From Clostridiales bacterium (GTDB lineage Bacteria > Bacillota > Clostridia > Christensenellales > UBA1242), in the NCBI GenBank assembly GCA_015069385.1, contig SVIS01000012.1, positions 1-46,046 on the forward strand: 46,046 nt of DNA. Reading direction: 5' to 3'. Position 1 is the stretch's first letter; the number at the start of each line of letters is the position of its first letter. The position numbers and the translations under genes are program-made. A model generated the notes under the pieces. That model did not search any database. It saw only the letters and a list, made by a program, of their open reading frames with translations, and was not told where the DNA came from. Below are positions 7,557-15,918 of the stretch, one piece after another.

Positions 7557-9515
7557 TTATTTTTTTAATAAATTTTTAATTTTTTTAGTAATTAATGCTG
7601 GTGAAAAATTATAGAACCTGTCTAACTCTTCTTTAGTAGCACTTTCGCCAAAGGTATTAATTCCTAAAACTAAGTCATTTGGAGTTAAATATTTATACCA
7701 AGTAGTATCATTAGAAGCTTCAATTACCACCCTAACTTTTGCATTATTTAAAACTGAATTTTTATATGCAGGAGGTTGCTTATCAAAAACTTCTAAGCAT
7801 GGAAAAGAACATACATCGGCTTTAATTCCTTGTTCTTTTAAAAGTTGTGCAACCTGTAATGCTGTTTCAACCTCGCTTCCACTTGCAAGTAATGCAACAT
7901 CACTTTTTGAGTTAGATGATAAAATATAGCCGCCTTTTAATATGTTTTTTGCCCCATGAGTAACATTTTTTAACGTTTGGCGAGATAGTGCAAATGCACT
8001 AGGAGAATCATTACTAAATGCCATTTTATAACAATGTAACAATTCATTAGTGTCTGCAGGTCTATACACATTTAAATTTGGAATTAAACGCATTTGACCC
8101 AATTGCTCAACTGGTTGATGAGTTGGTCCATCTTGCCCAATTTTATAACTATCATGCGTAAATTCATAAAAAACTGGAACGTTCATAAGTGCACTCATAC
8201 GCATTGGTGGTAACATATAGTTAACAAACGACATAAAAGTAGAGCAAAATACTGGGCTTTCTAAATATAAACTTATACCATTACAAATTGCCCCCATTGC
8301 ATGTTCACGTATGCCAAAATGGATATTTCTGCCTTTTCTATTTTTAGCGCTATAGTCACCGGCATCTTTTACATATGCTTTTGCAGATGAAGCAAGGTCA
8401 GCAGTGCCCCCCATAAAACGAGGAAGTTTTGCCATTAATTCTTTTAAAATTAATTGATTAGCCTCTCTGCCGCTCATATCTTCTTTTAAAACATCAGATT
8501 TAATTAATTTTAAAATATCAATCTCTTTTTCATCAATAAATGCCTCAAATTGCCTGCATAATTCTGGATGTGTTTGACCATATAAACAATACATTCTGTT
8601 CCATTTTTCTAAAGCAATTTTGTTATATCTTATTGACCTAAAACAATAATCTTTAACTTCTTTACTAAATTTAGTAAAGTTTGGCATTAAAAGATCATTT
8701 TTATATTCAATTAACTCTTTATCTGAAAGTGGAATACCATGAATTTTTTCAGTACCGGCATAACTTGTGCCATAGCCAATTGTTGTATTAAAAATAATTA
8801 TTGTTGGCTTATTAGCCCTTTTTGCTCTTGCAATTGCACGAGTACAACAAGAATAATTATTTCCATTTCTTACTTTTATAACATTCCAATTCATTGCTTT
8901 AAACTTTTTAGCAATATCTTCGGTATTAGCAAGTTCTACCTTACCATCAATAGTTATATTATTTGAATCATACAATAAAATAAGTTTTTTTAAATTTAAT
9001 GTACCTGCCAAACTACACGCTTCCATTGCAACGCCTTCTTGCAAGCAACCATCGCCACAAAAACAATAAGTGTAGTTATCTATAATATTTGCTTTTTGGG
9101 CGTTATATCTTGCTGCTACCATTGTTTGCCCAATTGCCATACCAACAGCATTAGCAACGCCTTGACCAAGCGGACCAGTACTAACTTCTACAAATTTTGT
9201 TTTACCATATTCAGGATGACCAGGGGTTTTTGAGCCTAGTTTTCTAAACTTCGCCAAATCTTCATCACTAACACCCATTTCGAATAAATTTAAAAGACAA
9301 TAATAAAGTGCACTTATATGACCAGCAGAAACAACCAGCCTATCACGTGCAAAAAATTCGCTATCGGTAGGACTAAAAAAATAATGGTCTTTAAACAAAG
9401 AAAACAAAATTGGCACAGCCCCTACCGAAGAGCCAGTATGCCCAGATTTTGCGTTAGAAATTACACTTGCACTCATAAGGCGCAATTCGTTAATACATTT
9501 TTGATTAATGTTCAT
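7557..9515 (-). CDS. tkt: transketolase
   Basis: 652 residues, full length. A thiamine-diphosphate enzyme that moves two-carbon units between sugar phosphates in the non-oxidative pentose phosphate pathway. Visible features are GHTGSSVGAVP near the N terminus, VSTGPLGQG, the ThDP/Mg motif GDGCLQEG...SNN (about residues 153-186), and in the pyrimidine domain FGIREHAMGAI with the catalytic Glu, then DGPTHQPVEQL. A C-terminal transketolase domain (about 510-652) is complete. Start ATG after CGGAG. It lies two bases downstream of the kinase-like gene, whose stop overlaps the ribosome site, so the two are co-transcribed. Together with fba at 16944 it points to a working sugar-phosphate metabolism. 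Confidence 0.95.
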   Translation of the reverse strand: MNINQKCINELRLMSASVISNAKSGHTGSSVGAVPILFSLFKDHYFFSPTDSEFFARDRLVVSAGHISALYYCLLNLFEMGVSDEDLAKFRKLGSKTPGHPEYGKTKFVEVSTGPLGQGVANAVGMAIGQTMVAARYNAQKANIIDNYTYCFCGDGCLQEGVAMEACSLAGTLNLKKLILLYDSNNITIDGKVELANTEDIAKKFKAMNWNVIKVRNGNNYSCCTRAIARAKRANKPTIIIFNTTIGYGTSYAGTEKIHGIPLSDKELIEYKNDLLMPNFTKFSKEVKDYCFRSIRYNKIALEKWNRMYCLYGQTHPELCRQFEAFIDEKEIDILKLIKSDVLKEDMSGREANQLILKELMAKLPRFMGGTADLASSAKAYVKDAGDYSAKNRKGRNIHFGIREHAMGAICNGISLYLESPVFCSTFMSFVNYMLPPMRMSALMNVPVFYEFTHDSYKIGQDGPTHQPVEQLGQMRLIPNLNVYRPADTNELLHCYKMAFSNDSPSAFALSRQTLKNVTHGAKNILKGGYILSSNSKSDVALLASGSEVETALQVAQLLKEQGIKADVCSFPCLEVFDKQPPAYKNSVLNNAKVRVVIEASNDTTWYKYLTPNDLVLGINTFGESATKEELDRFYNFSPALITKKIKNLLKK

Positions 9516-9517
9516 GT

Positions 9518-10003
9518 TTACTCCGCTTTTAACTGATTTAATATATTTTCAACATGCAATTCTGCATTTTTGCCTTTTGAAACATAATCGCATTTACTGA
9601 TTATTAGTTTAGAAATTTCTTCAAAGGCAATAAGTTCAATGTCTAATTTTTGACTAATATCTTTCTTAATGTTTTGTTCTTTCAGATTTTTTTTATCTAT
9701 ATCTATAAAAATAAATGTTGCACTATGTTTTATTTTTGTAAATATTTCTTCATTAATAAATAGGTCATAAGTAAAATTTATAACGCTATTTTCATAATCT
9801 GCCGTGCTTATAGCAAGTTTTTTTATCTCGTTTTCATAATATTGTACTCCAGCCGTAGAAATAACAGTTTGCTCATCAGTCAAATTGTAGGCAATTAAAT
9901 CTTTAATGTCTAAATAAAACATATCAAGTACCCTACAAAGCGACAAAGCAACTTGCTTTACATATTCATAGTTTAACCCAACAAGGACAATATTGCTCTT
10001 CAT
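9518..10003 (-). CDS. shikimate-kinase-like protein lacking the P loop
   Basis: 161 residues. The start KSNIVLVGLNYEYVKQVALSLCRVL, then MFYLDIKDLI, follows the layout of shikimate kinase: beta 1, P loop, helix, then the F-x-D-x-D-x-x-I strand. The expected GxxGxGKS/T is replaced by GLNYEYVKQV, so the ATP phosphate-binding loop is gone. A later segment (FIFIDIDKKNLKEQN) also resembles this family. It is therefore probably a catalytically dead relative, or a different P-loop-derived protein. The upstream in-frame start (10039) overlaps the promoter; the ATG at 10001-10003 is preferred. It is co-transcribed with tkt from a promoter that leaves no 5' leader. Function unknown. Confidence 0.65.
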   Translation of the reverse strand: MKSNIVLVGLNYEYVKQVALSLCRVLDMFYLDIKDLIAYNLTDEQTVISTAGVQYYENEIKKLAISTADYENSVINFTYDLFINEEIFTKIKHSATFIFIDIDKKNLKEQNIKKDISQKLDIELIAFEEISKLIISKCDYVSKGKNAELHVENILNQLKAE

Positions 10004-10010
10004 ACAATAT

Positions 10011-10039
10011 ATATTAACAAAAACCAAAAAATTTAGCAA
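10011..10039 (-). promoter_or_regulatory. promoter of the kinase-like gene and tkt
   Basis: On the minus strand TTGCTA (10034-10039), a 17-base spacer, TAATAT (10011-10016), then seven bases to the ATG. There is no Shine-Dalgarno, so the mRNA is predicted to be leaderless. The -35 box abuts the terminator of the upstream gene. Confidence 0.55.
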
Positions 10040-10067
10040 AAAAATTCCGATATAATATCGGAATTTT
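10038..10067 (-). terminator. intrinsic terminator of the Ig-like surface-protein gene
   Basis: A 12-bp stem AAAATTCCGATA/TATCGGAATTTT with a 3-base loop, followed on the minus strand by a T7 run. Confidence 0.85.
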
Positions 10068-10084
10068 GTTTGTCTATTTAAGGG

Positions 10085-13000
10085 TTATTTATAGAGTTTA
10101 TCCATTTTTCTTTTAGAAACAATGAAGTAAACCACAACACCACCTAAAACAGCAACTGAAGCAACAATTAATATTGTTCCAACAACTTCTGTTGAAGTCA
10201 TTGTGTTGCCTGAAGTTGTTTCAATTTTAAAGTTTTTGCTTACAGTAGTTGTTAAGCCCGCATCATCAGTAGCAGTAAAGCGAAGTTCATATTCACCAGC
10301 TTCAGTAAGTTTAAATGAAAGTACTTCATCTGTGCTAGTATCTTGTTTTGTAACTTCTTTGCCATTTACATAAAGTGATACTTTAATATCTGCTTTAGTA
10401 AGATCGGTGTCTTTGTTGTCACTAACTGTAATATAGTTTTTAGTATCTTTTAAATCAATTGTAATAATATCGCCAATATTATAATTTTCTTTAGCAATCT
10501 CATCAGATACAATAAGGTTTGGAGCAACCAAATCACCTATTTTGATTTTTTTAATAACTGTATTATAGTTGCCAGTTTTGTCATATGCTGTGTAAGTGAT
10601 TGTGTATTCTGCATCATTATTAAATGTGTAATACATTAAACCATCTTTACCTTTGTTATATTCAGCAACCATATCTACTAATTTAATAGTTCTTGTAGTT
10701 TTGCTTGAAGAAATAACAATTGTTGATTTTTCAAAATCAATACCAGACATATCGCTTGCTGAGAATTTAGGAATTAAAATTTTAGTTCCTTTATCGTAAG
10801 CAGCCAAAATACTTTGTTTTGTTGCTGATTCGTTAATAAGTTCTGTTTCCCAAACAACGTTAATTTTTGGACCTTGTGTATCCTCTACAGTAATAGTAAA
10901 TTCAAATGTTTCAGTATCAATTGTGTTTTGAACATTTGCTTTTTCATACATTACGTATTGAAGCTTATATTCACCAACTGCTTGTGGTTTAAATTCGCTG
11001 TTAGAAAGTTCATAATCACCAGGTGCTTTAACACATTGAACATAATAATCATATAAATTGCTGTTAGTGCCAGTAATTTCGGCTGCTAAAAGTTTATAAG
11101 TATTACCAAGTTCTAATTTTGTGTCTACAATTCCAATATTTTTAAAGCGAAGTTCACCAGTATAAGAAGCATCTGTTACTGTATAGTTAAAGAATTTAAC
11201 AACAGCATTACCAGCAGCATCTGTTACTTTAACAGCAACTTGATAGTTACCAGCAGTAGCTGCAACAAAATTTGCGTTAGAACAAATTAAATAATCGCCA
11301 ACTTTAACGTTGCAAACGTCTTGCGCTGTGTAATTAATTGTTTTACCATCGGCAGTTGTGCATTTAATTCTTACAGAAGCATTTAAAGAAGCTGCGCCAT
11401 CGGCACCATCAGTAAATTCAATTGTAGGAATAACAATTTTTGAACCTTGAACATAATTGTAATTGTTAGCATCTGTTTCTACATTATAAATAGAAGGAGT
11501 TGCTGTACCTACAAGGTCAGATTTTAAAGTAATTTCTTGCTCTTCTACTGTTTCTTTGCCACCATCGTTAATTGCTTTAGCATAAATTGTAACTTTTGTA
11601 GCACCAGTTGGAGCGTTTGAAGTATCAATAACATATTTGTTGTCATCATTTAATTCTAAAGCACGAGTTTCGGCATCAACATCGTATTTATAATATACTT
11701 CTTTATAAACCCTATCATCTTTTTCGCTTACAGCAGTAATTTCACCAAATTCAATTTTTTCTCCAAGGTCAATACTTGAATAGAATGTGTCGTTAAATGT
11801 TACAGTTGGAGCAATTTCGTTAGAGTTTTCATCTAACCAATCGAAGTTTTTATCAACTGTAAATTTATAAGAAATTGATTTTTTTCTACCATTTGCATCT
11901 GTTACTGTATAATATGCATAGTAGTAACCATCGCTAAGTGTGACATTATCTACAACAACATATTTGCTATCATCATATGTTTCACCAGAAACCGGATTAA
12001 ATACAAGTTCTTTTCTTGCATCTTCTTGGTTGGCATTTGTATAAATTGTTTCACGACTACTATTTTCAATTTTTCTTTCAAAAGTGAAATCAGCGTAATC
12101 AAATGTTGCTAAATCTTCTGCATAAATTGCTTTTATAACTACGGCTTCATTGCCAAAAGTTGTTTTAAGTGCATAATCTTTATTTTCTAAATCTGCAACA
12201 TCTGCAACATTGTATGCATCTACAACAATTGGAGTTGGGTCTAAAGTATCTTCAACTGTATCAATGTTAAATTCAGTTACCTTTGTATTACCCAAGCCAT
12301 CTTTAACAGTATATTCAACACGATAATAAACGCCTACTTCATCAGCAGTAAATTCATAAGCACCTTTTTCGTTTTGTGTAATAACCAGAGTGTCAGTATT
12401 GCCAACTTTTGCATCATTTGCAACAGCGGTTGTGCTACCGTTTTTATAAACTTTAACAGTGTAATAAACGTTTACAGCCTCTGTACCTTTTTTTGCAGTT
12501 ACAGCAGGAAGAGTTACTGTTTTTCCAACATTAACGCTAGTTGGTTTTTCGCTTGAATATGCAACAGTTAAATCAAACTCATTTTCATAAACATCGGCAC
12601 TTACGGCATTAAATTCTGTTTTAGTTTCAGTTAAATATTCACCCTTAACGCCACCATTGTTTTTATATGCAGTATAAGTGATAATATAATAACCTTCTTC
12701 AATTTCGTGATCGGCATCAAATACAACTTTTTTTGTAGTAGAAATATCTAAAGTTTCATATGAAGGAGTTTGAAGTTTAATTTCTACAATAGCATCTTCT
12801 TCTTCACCATCTTCATTAGTAACTTTATATGCAGGAATGTTAAATTCACCAGTAAATGCGCTACCATCTTCGTTTTTAATAGCAACCTTGTTTGGAAGAA
12901 CATTTGCATTATTTGCAAGAAGAGAAATTTCATATTCAGATTTTTCTACCTCAAAGGTAACTTCACCAGTATAATCACCATAAGTGTAAGCAATGGTGTA

Positions 13001-13351
13001 AGTTCCAATTTCATCAACAAAAAATTTGTTGTTAGAAACATTGCTTGCAGATTGATTAAAAGTGTCACCACTTGGGGTTGTTACAACAAAGTTTGTAACA
13101 TTTTGAGTTGCACCTTCAGCGTCTACAAAAGTAACGGTTGGAAGTTCAAACTCACCGTATAAATTAACGGTTTTATCATAACTTGTAATTGCCAAAGAGT
13201 TTTTGCTTGCTTCACTAACTTCAGCCATAACAACTTTAGAACCTTCTTTGCCGTAAGAAGTGTTAGATGAAACAGTTGTAGCACCTGCAATACCAGCTGT
13301 TGTAGCAACGGCTAAAACAACCGCAGCAGTTCTCTTTAAAGATTTTTTCAT
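10085..13351 (-). CDS. large Ig-like-repeat surface protein with C-terminal membrane anchor
   Basis: 1088 residues. MKKSLKR followed by a hydrophobic stretch and AGATTVSS is a Sec signal peptide (about 1-30). The body is a string of roughly 90-110-residue beta-sandwich modules, recognised by repeated boundary motifs (DTLDPTP, DTQGPKI, DLVAPNL) and by closing strands such as GEYELRFTATDDAG, GTYTIAYTY and GYYIITYTAY. This is typical of bacterial Ig-like or HYR/DUF5011-type domains. Near the C terminus a hydrophobic helix (VVGTILIVASVAVLGGVVVYFIV) is followed by SKRKMDKLYK, a stop-transfer anchor; there is no LPXTG. It is predicted to be membrane-anchored and extracellular, possibly adhesive. 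Ribosome site TTAGGAG; monocistronic. Confidence 0.85.
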   Translation of the reverse strand: MKKSLKRTAAVVLAVATTAGIAGATTVSSNTSYGKEGSKVVMAEVSEASKNSLAITSYDKTVNLYGEFELPTVTFVDAEGATQNVTNFVVTTPSGDTFNQSASNVSNNKFFVDEIGTYTIAYTYGDYTGEVTFEVEKSEYEISLLANNANVLPNKVAIKNEDGSAFTGEFNIPAYKVTNEDGEEEDAIVEIKLQTPSYETLDISTTKKVVFDADHEIEEGYYIITYTAYKNNGGVKGEYLTETKTEFNAVSADVYENEFDLTVAYSSEKPTSVNVGKTVTLPAVTAKKGTEAVNVYYTVKVYKNGSTTAVANDAKVGNTDTLVITQNEKGAYEFTADEVGVYYRVEYTVKDGLGNTKVTEFNIDTVEDTLDPTPIVVDAYNVADVADLENKDYALKTTFGNEAVVIKAIYAEDLATFDYADFTFERKIENSSRETIYTNANQEDARKELVFNPVSGETYDDSKYVVVDNVTLSDGYYYAYYTVTDANGRKKSISYKFTVDKNFDWLDENSNEIAPTVTFNDTFYSSIDLGEKIEFGEITAVSEKDDRVYKEVYYKYDVDAETRALELNDDNKYVIDTSNAPTGATKVTIYAKAINDGGKETVEEQEITLKSDLVGTATPSIYNVETDANNYNYVQGSKIVIPTIEFTDGADGAASLNASVRIKCTTADGKTINYTAQDVCNVKVGDYLICSNANFVAATAGNYQVAVKVTDAAGNAVVKFFNYTVTDASYTGELRFKNIGIVDTKLELGNTYKLLAAEITGTNSNLYDYYVQCVKAPGDYELSNSEFKPQAVGEYKLQYVMYEKANVQNTIDTETFEFTITVEDTQGPKINVVWETELINESATKQSILAAYDKGTKILIPKFSASDMSGIDFEKSTIVISSSKTTRTIKLVDMVAEYNKGKDGLMYYTFNNDAEYTITYTAYDKTGNYNTVIKKIKIGDLVAPNLIVSDEIAKENYNIGDIITIDLKDTKNYITVSDNKDTDLTKADIKVSLYVNGKEVTKQDTSTDEVLSFKLTEAGEYELRFTATDDAGLTTTVSKNFKIETTSGNTMTSTEVVGTILIVASVAVLGGVVVYFIVSKRKMDKLYK

Positions 13352-13387
13352 TTTGTCGCTCCTAAAATAGTTTTATAACGACATAAG

Positions 13388-13414
13388 TTTATACTATCAC
13401 AAATAAATTGTCAA
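13388..13414 (-). promoter_or_regulatory. candidate promoter of the Ig-like protein gene
   Basis: On the minus strand TTGACA (13409-13414), then TATAAA after 15 bases (13388-13393) or TAAACT after 17. The -10 choice is uncertain. The remaining gene-free sequence from 13415 to 13611 is A/T-rich and I see no other structure in it. Confidence 0.5.
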
Positions 13415-13611
13415 CGAATTTAGCCCACTTTCAAACAACTAAAAGAATATTTGTGACGTTTTCATAATCCCCTCATATCGTTTCGAAATTATTGTGTGTT
13501 ATGTTTTGCATTTTATGTTGACTTAAATTGTCTTAAAAAATCTTAAAAAGTAAAAAAAATTATATAAATGTAAATAATAATGCCAAATATTAACAGATGT
13601 GCAAATAAGCA

Positions 13612-13642
13612 AAAGACCGAGTTTAATTTAAACTCAGTCTTT
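13612..13642 (-). terminator. hairpin terminator of the Cys-rich gene
   Basis: AAAGAC/GTCTTT plus GAGTTTAA/TTAAACTC with one mismatched pair, lying 24 bases after the stop codon. The T run on the minus strand is short (four). Confidence 0.55.
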
Positions 13643-13665
13643 AAATATGTACTTATTATTTTAAA

Positions 13666-13884
13666 TTAGCATCTTACGCCACAGCCATCATGACCGCCAC
13701 AAAAACTTGAAATTAACATTAAAAGTACAAGTAATTTAATTATTTCGCAGTTGCAAATGTCACCAAAGTTAAAGCAACCACCACCGCAAGATGATAACAA
13801 AAGTAATAACCAAATTATGCAGCAGCAATCGTTGTCACCTTTCATATCACCTTTACCACCAAATAAGTTGTTAAAAAAGTTCAT
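13666..13884 (-). CDS. small cysteine-rich hydrophobic protein
   Basis: 72 residues with 12 cysteines, including DCCCIIWLLLLL, SSCGGGC and a terminal CGGHDGCGVRC. An N-terminal MNFFNNLFGG is followed by a charged GDMKGDND segment. Two short hydrophobic stretches (about 23-32 and 50-60) could lie in a membrane. AAAGGAG ribosome site, ATG at 13884. Similar short proteins in Clostridia are sometimes annotated by their Cys/Gly content as chorion-class high-cysteine proteins; that name says nothing about function. Metal binding or a coat/envelope role is possible but unproven. It is a real gene judging by the ribosome site and terminator. Confidence 0.65.
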   Translation of the reverse strand: MNFFNNLFGGKGDMKGDNDCCCIIWLLLLLSSCGGGCFNFGDICNCEIIKLLVLLMLISSFCGGHDGCGVRC

Positions 13885-14060
13885 GTTTTAATATCTCCTT
13901 TTACTAAACTTTAACCTTGCACAAACTCTTTGCCGGCACAAGAGGTTGTACATTTTACATTAACTTTTGTATTCTTTTTGGTTTTATCTGCTTGTTACAT
14001 ATCACTATATTTGCTTATGTTAAAAAATGTGCATATGTTTTTAAATTTTTTTTAACAACT

Positions 14061-14147
14061 TGCGCGAATGTTTGCTAAAAGCAAACAAGCCCTTGGCATT
14101 CAGCCAAGGGCTTAATGCTTTGCCCAAATGCAAAGCATATTCGCGCA
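14061..14147. repeat. perfect DNA cloverleaf (three hairpins inside a closing stem)
   Basis: The closing stem TGCGCGAAT (14061-14069) pairs with ATTCGCGCA (14139-14147). Inside are three perfect hairpins. GTTTGC/GCAAAC is at 14070-14086 (6 bp, loop 5), AAGCCCTTGGC/GCCAAGGGCTT at 14087-14113 (11 bp, loop 5), and ATGCTTTGC/GCAAAGCAT at 14115-14138 (9 bp, loop 6). Only one base outside the loops is unpaired. It ends two bases from the hflX stop codon. The T run expected of a terminator is absent on both strands. It could be a 3' UTR structure, a mobile repeat or a small RNA; unidentified. Confidence 0.85.
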
Positions 14148-14149
14148 GA

Positions 14150-15214
14150 TTACATTAACTCAATAATTTTTTGTTTTAACTCTGCAATACCAATATTCTT
14201 TTTAGCCGATATACAAATGCCATCAAGTTCATCTTTATTTTCAACTAAATCACATTTGTTATAAACTTTTATAATAGGTGCTGTTATGTTGTTTTGCTTT
14301 AATACTTCTTCTACAACTTCAATTTGTGCATCTTTATTATGGTTAGATGCATCAATAACATGTAAAACAATTTGTGCATCTTTTGCCTCATCTAATGTTG
14401 CCGAAAAAGCATCAACTAAATTGTGCGGTAATTTACTAATAAACCCTACAGTATCTGTTAATACAATGCTTTTTCCATATTCTAAAAACACATTTCTGCT
14501 TGTGGTGTCTAGCGTTGCAAATAATTTGTCATCAGCATAAATCCCCGCCTTAGATATTAAATTAAGCAAAGTACTTTTGCCGGCATTTGTGTAACCAACA
14601 ATAGCAACTTTACAAACACCGCTTGTATTACGGCTCTTTTTTTGCACTTCACGGTTTTGCTTAATTTTTTCAATTTCTTTTTCCAATTTTAAAATATTGT
14701 CTTGAGCAATGCGCCTGTCGAGTTCCAACTTAGTTTCACCCGGACCACGCATGCCAACACCACCCGAGCCAAATCTGCCAGATGACCCCTTAATGCTAGC
14801 AAGCCTTGGCAAATTATATTTTAATTGTGCAAGTTGAACTTGCAATTTACCCTCGTTAGAGTTTGCTCTGCCAGCAAAAATATCTAAAATTAAAGTAATT
14901 CGGTCAATAACTTTTACTCCAAAAATGTCACTTAAATTTTTAGCCTGAGAACCAGAAAGTTCGTTATCTACAATAACTAAATTTGCCTCTAACTGCTCAA
15001 CTAAGTTTTTAACCTCTTCAACTTTACCCTCACCAATTAGTGTTGCAGGAGTAACCTCACGAATTAATTGATATGTTTGCCCAACAACTTTAACCCCCGC
15101 AGTTTCTGCAAGCCTTTCTAACTCTTTTAATTGAGCATTAACGTCTTCTTTATTTCTATAAATAATGCCAACAAGAACAGCCTTTTCGGTTTCTTTTTGT
15201 GTTGAATATGCCAT
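14150..15214 (-). CDS. hflX: ribosome-associated GTPase HflX
   Basis: 354 residues. It has an N-terminal HflX nucleotide-binding-like domain with a helical linker containing the GGxGxRGPGE(T) segment, here GGVGMRGPGETKLE. The Ras-like G domain follows, with G1 GYTNAGKST, G3 DTVGF and G4 NKCD. HflX splits stalled or hibernating 70S ribosomes, for example after heat or antibiotic stress. The start is the ATG at 15214 preceded by AGGAGG; an upstream TTG in frame overlaps that ribosome site. A cloverleaf structure lies immediately after the stop codon. Confidence 0.93.
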   Translation of the reverse strand: MAYSTQKETEKAVLVGIIYRNKEDVNAQLKELERLAETAGVKVVGQTYQLIREVTPATLIGEGKVEEVKNLVEQLEANLVIVDNELSGSQAKNLSDIFGVKVIDRITLILDIFAGRANSNEGKLQVQLAQLKYNLPRLASIKGSSGRFGSGGVGMRGPGETKLELDRRIAQDNILKLEKEIEKIKQNREVQKKSRNTSGVCKVAIVGYTNAGKSTLLNLISKAGIYADDKLFATLDTTSRNVFLEYGKSIVLTDTVGFISKLPHNLVDAFSATLDEAKDAQIVLHVIDASNHNKDAQIEVVEEVLKQNNITAPIIKVYNKCDLVENKDELDGICISAKKNIGIAELKQKIIELM

Positions 15215-15307
15215 ATATACCTCCTGCAAAAAATTTCTAAGTAAGTATATATTAAAAATATTATTTAGTCAATGTGAGTTATAAACAATTACACAAAATA
15301 AAATTAT

Positions 15308-15520
15308 TTATTTTACTTTTTTTGCTTTTACTAAATCAACCAAATGACAATTCATTCCAATTGCTATTTTATATAAACTAGTTAAGAAAAAATTACCCTT
15401 TTCTTTTAAAATAACATAAAGTGTACTTTTAGAAATTCCACATTGTTTACAAAATTGAGTTTTTGTAAGTTTATTGTCCTTTATGAATTTATTAATTTTA
15501 TTTATGTTAACATAACTCAT
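15308..15520 (-). CDS. small helix-turn-helix (XRE-like) protein
   Basis: 70 residues, start at the ATG after TTGGAGGG. The segment LTKTQFCKQCGISKSTLYVILKEKG reads as a helix-turn-helix (about residues 16-40) and the rest fits a five-helix Cro/C1-type domain. It is divergent from the HTH gene at 15598, with an inverted repeat between them, so it may control that promoter or its own. Targets unknown. Confidence 0.65.
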   Translation of the reverse strand: MSYVNINKINKFIKDNKLTKTQFCKQCGISKSTLYVILKEKGNFFLTSLYKIAIGMNCHLVDLVKAKKVK

Positions 15521-15539
15521 ATTTCCCTCCAAAAATATT

Positions 15540-15555
15540 CTCAATTACACTTGAG
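15540..15555. promoter_or_regulatory. inverted repeat, candidate operator
   Basis: CTCAA-6 bases-TTGAG between two divergent HTH genes, about 20 bases from the start codon of the leftward gene. A typical size and position for a Cro/C1-type operator. Confidence 0.45.
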
Positions 15556-15567
15556 ATATATAAAATA

Positions 15568-15600
15568 AAATTATTGCGTTTGTGATATTAATTAAGTATG
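15568..15600 (+). promoter_or_regulatory. start-abutting promoter block, copy 1
   Basis: AAATTATT, six bases, GTGATATT, four bases, AAGTATG. The same block with identical spacing occurs at 15886-15918 before the second HTH gene. There is no Shine-Dalgarno; GATATT 8 bases before the ATG may act as -10 of a leaderless mRNA. Confidence 0.55.
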
Positions 15601-15801
15601 GAAAAATTTAGAGAAAGATTAAAAGAATTAAGACTAGAAAAACATTTATCCCAACATCAATTAGCAAAACAAGTTGGCTATGGTCAAGCATCAATTGCAC
15701 AATGGGAAACAGGAGCAAGGACACCATCAGCCGCTGTTATTGTTGCATTAACAAAATTTTACGGCTGTACTGCAGGTTATTTATTAGGTTTAGAAGATTA
15801 A
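15598..15801 (+). CDS. XRE-family transcriptional regulator (67 aa), copy 1
   Basis: 67 residues, entirely a Cro/C1-type HTH: FRERLKELRLEKHLSQHQLAKQVG...ASIAQWETGARTPS, then a final GYLLGLED. It is a paralogue of the next gene (same length, same LLGLED ending). It has no ribosome site; the upstream promoter block suggests leaderless expression. Such one-domain regulators often repress their own gene and a neighbouring mobile or stress locus; no such target is visible here. Confidence 0.8.
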   Translation: MEKFRERLKELRLEKHLSQHQLAKQVGYGQASIAQWETGARTPSAAVIVALTKFYGCTAGYLLGLED

Positions 15802-15885
15802 AAAGTTTTATTTTTACTAAAAATATTTTTTCCATATCAGCATTAATATATCTATGGTAATATATCTGTAGATATAAGTCAAGCA

Positions 15886-15918
15886 AAATTATTACCATGG
15901 TGATATTTTTTAAGTATG
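15886..15918 (+). promoter_or_regulatory. start-abutting promoter block, copy 2
   Basis: AAATTATT, six bases, GTGATATT, four bases, AAGTATG, matching copy 1. It also overlaps the palindrome ACCATGGT and lies downstream of two ATATATCT direct repeats, possible operator sites. Confidence 0.55.

Noticed and set aside
12770..13162. Plus-strand 130-residue frame inside the Ig-like gene
   Set aside because: Shadow frame rich in Phe, Asn, Ser and Ile; no ribosome site; opposite to a well-supported 1088-residue gene.
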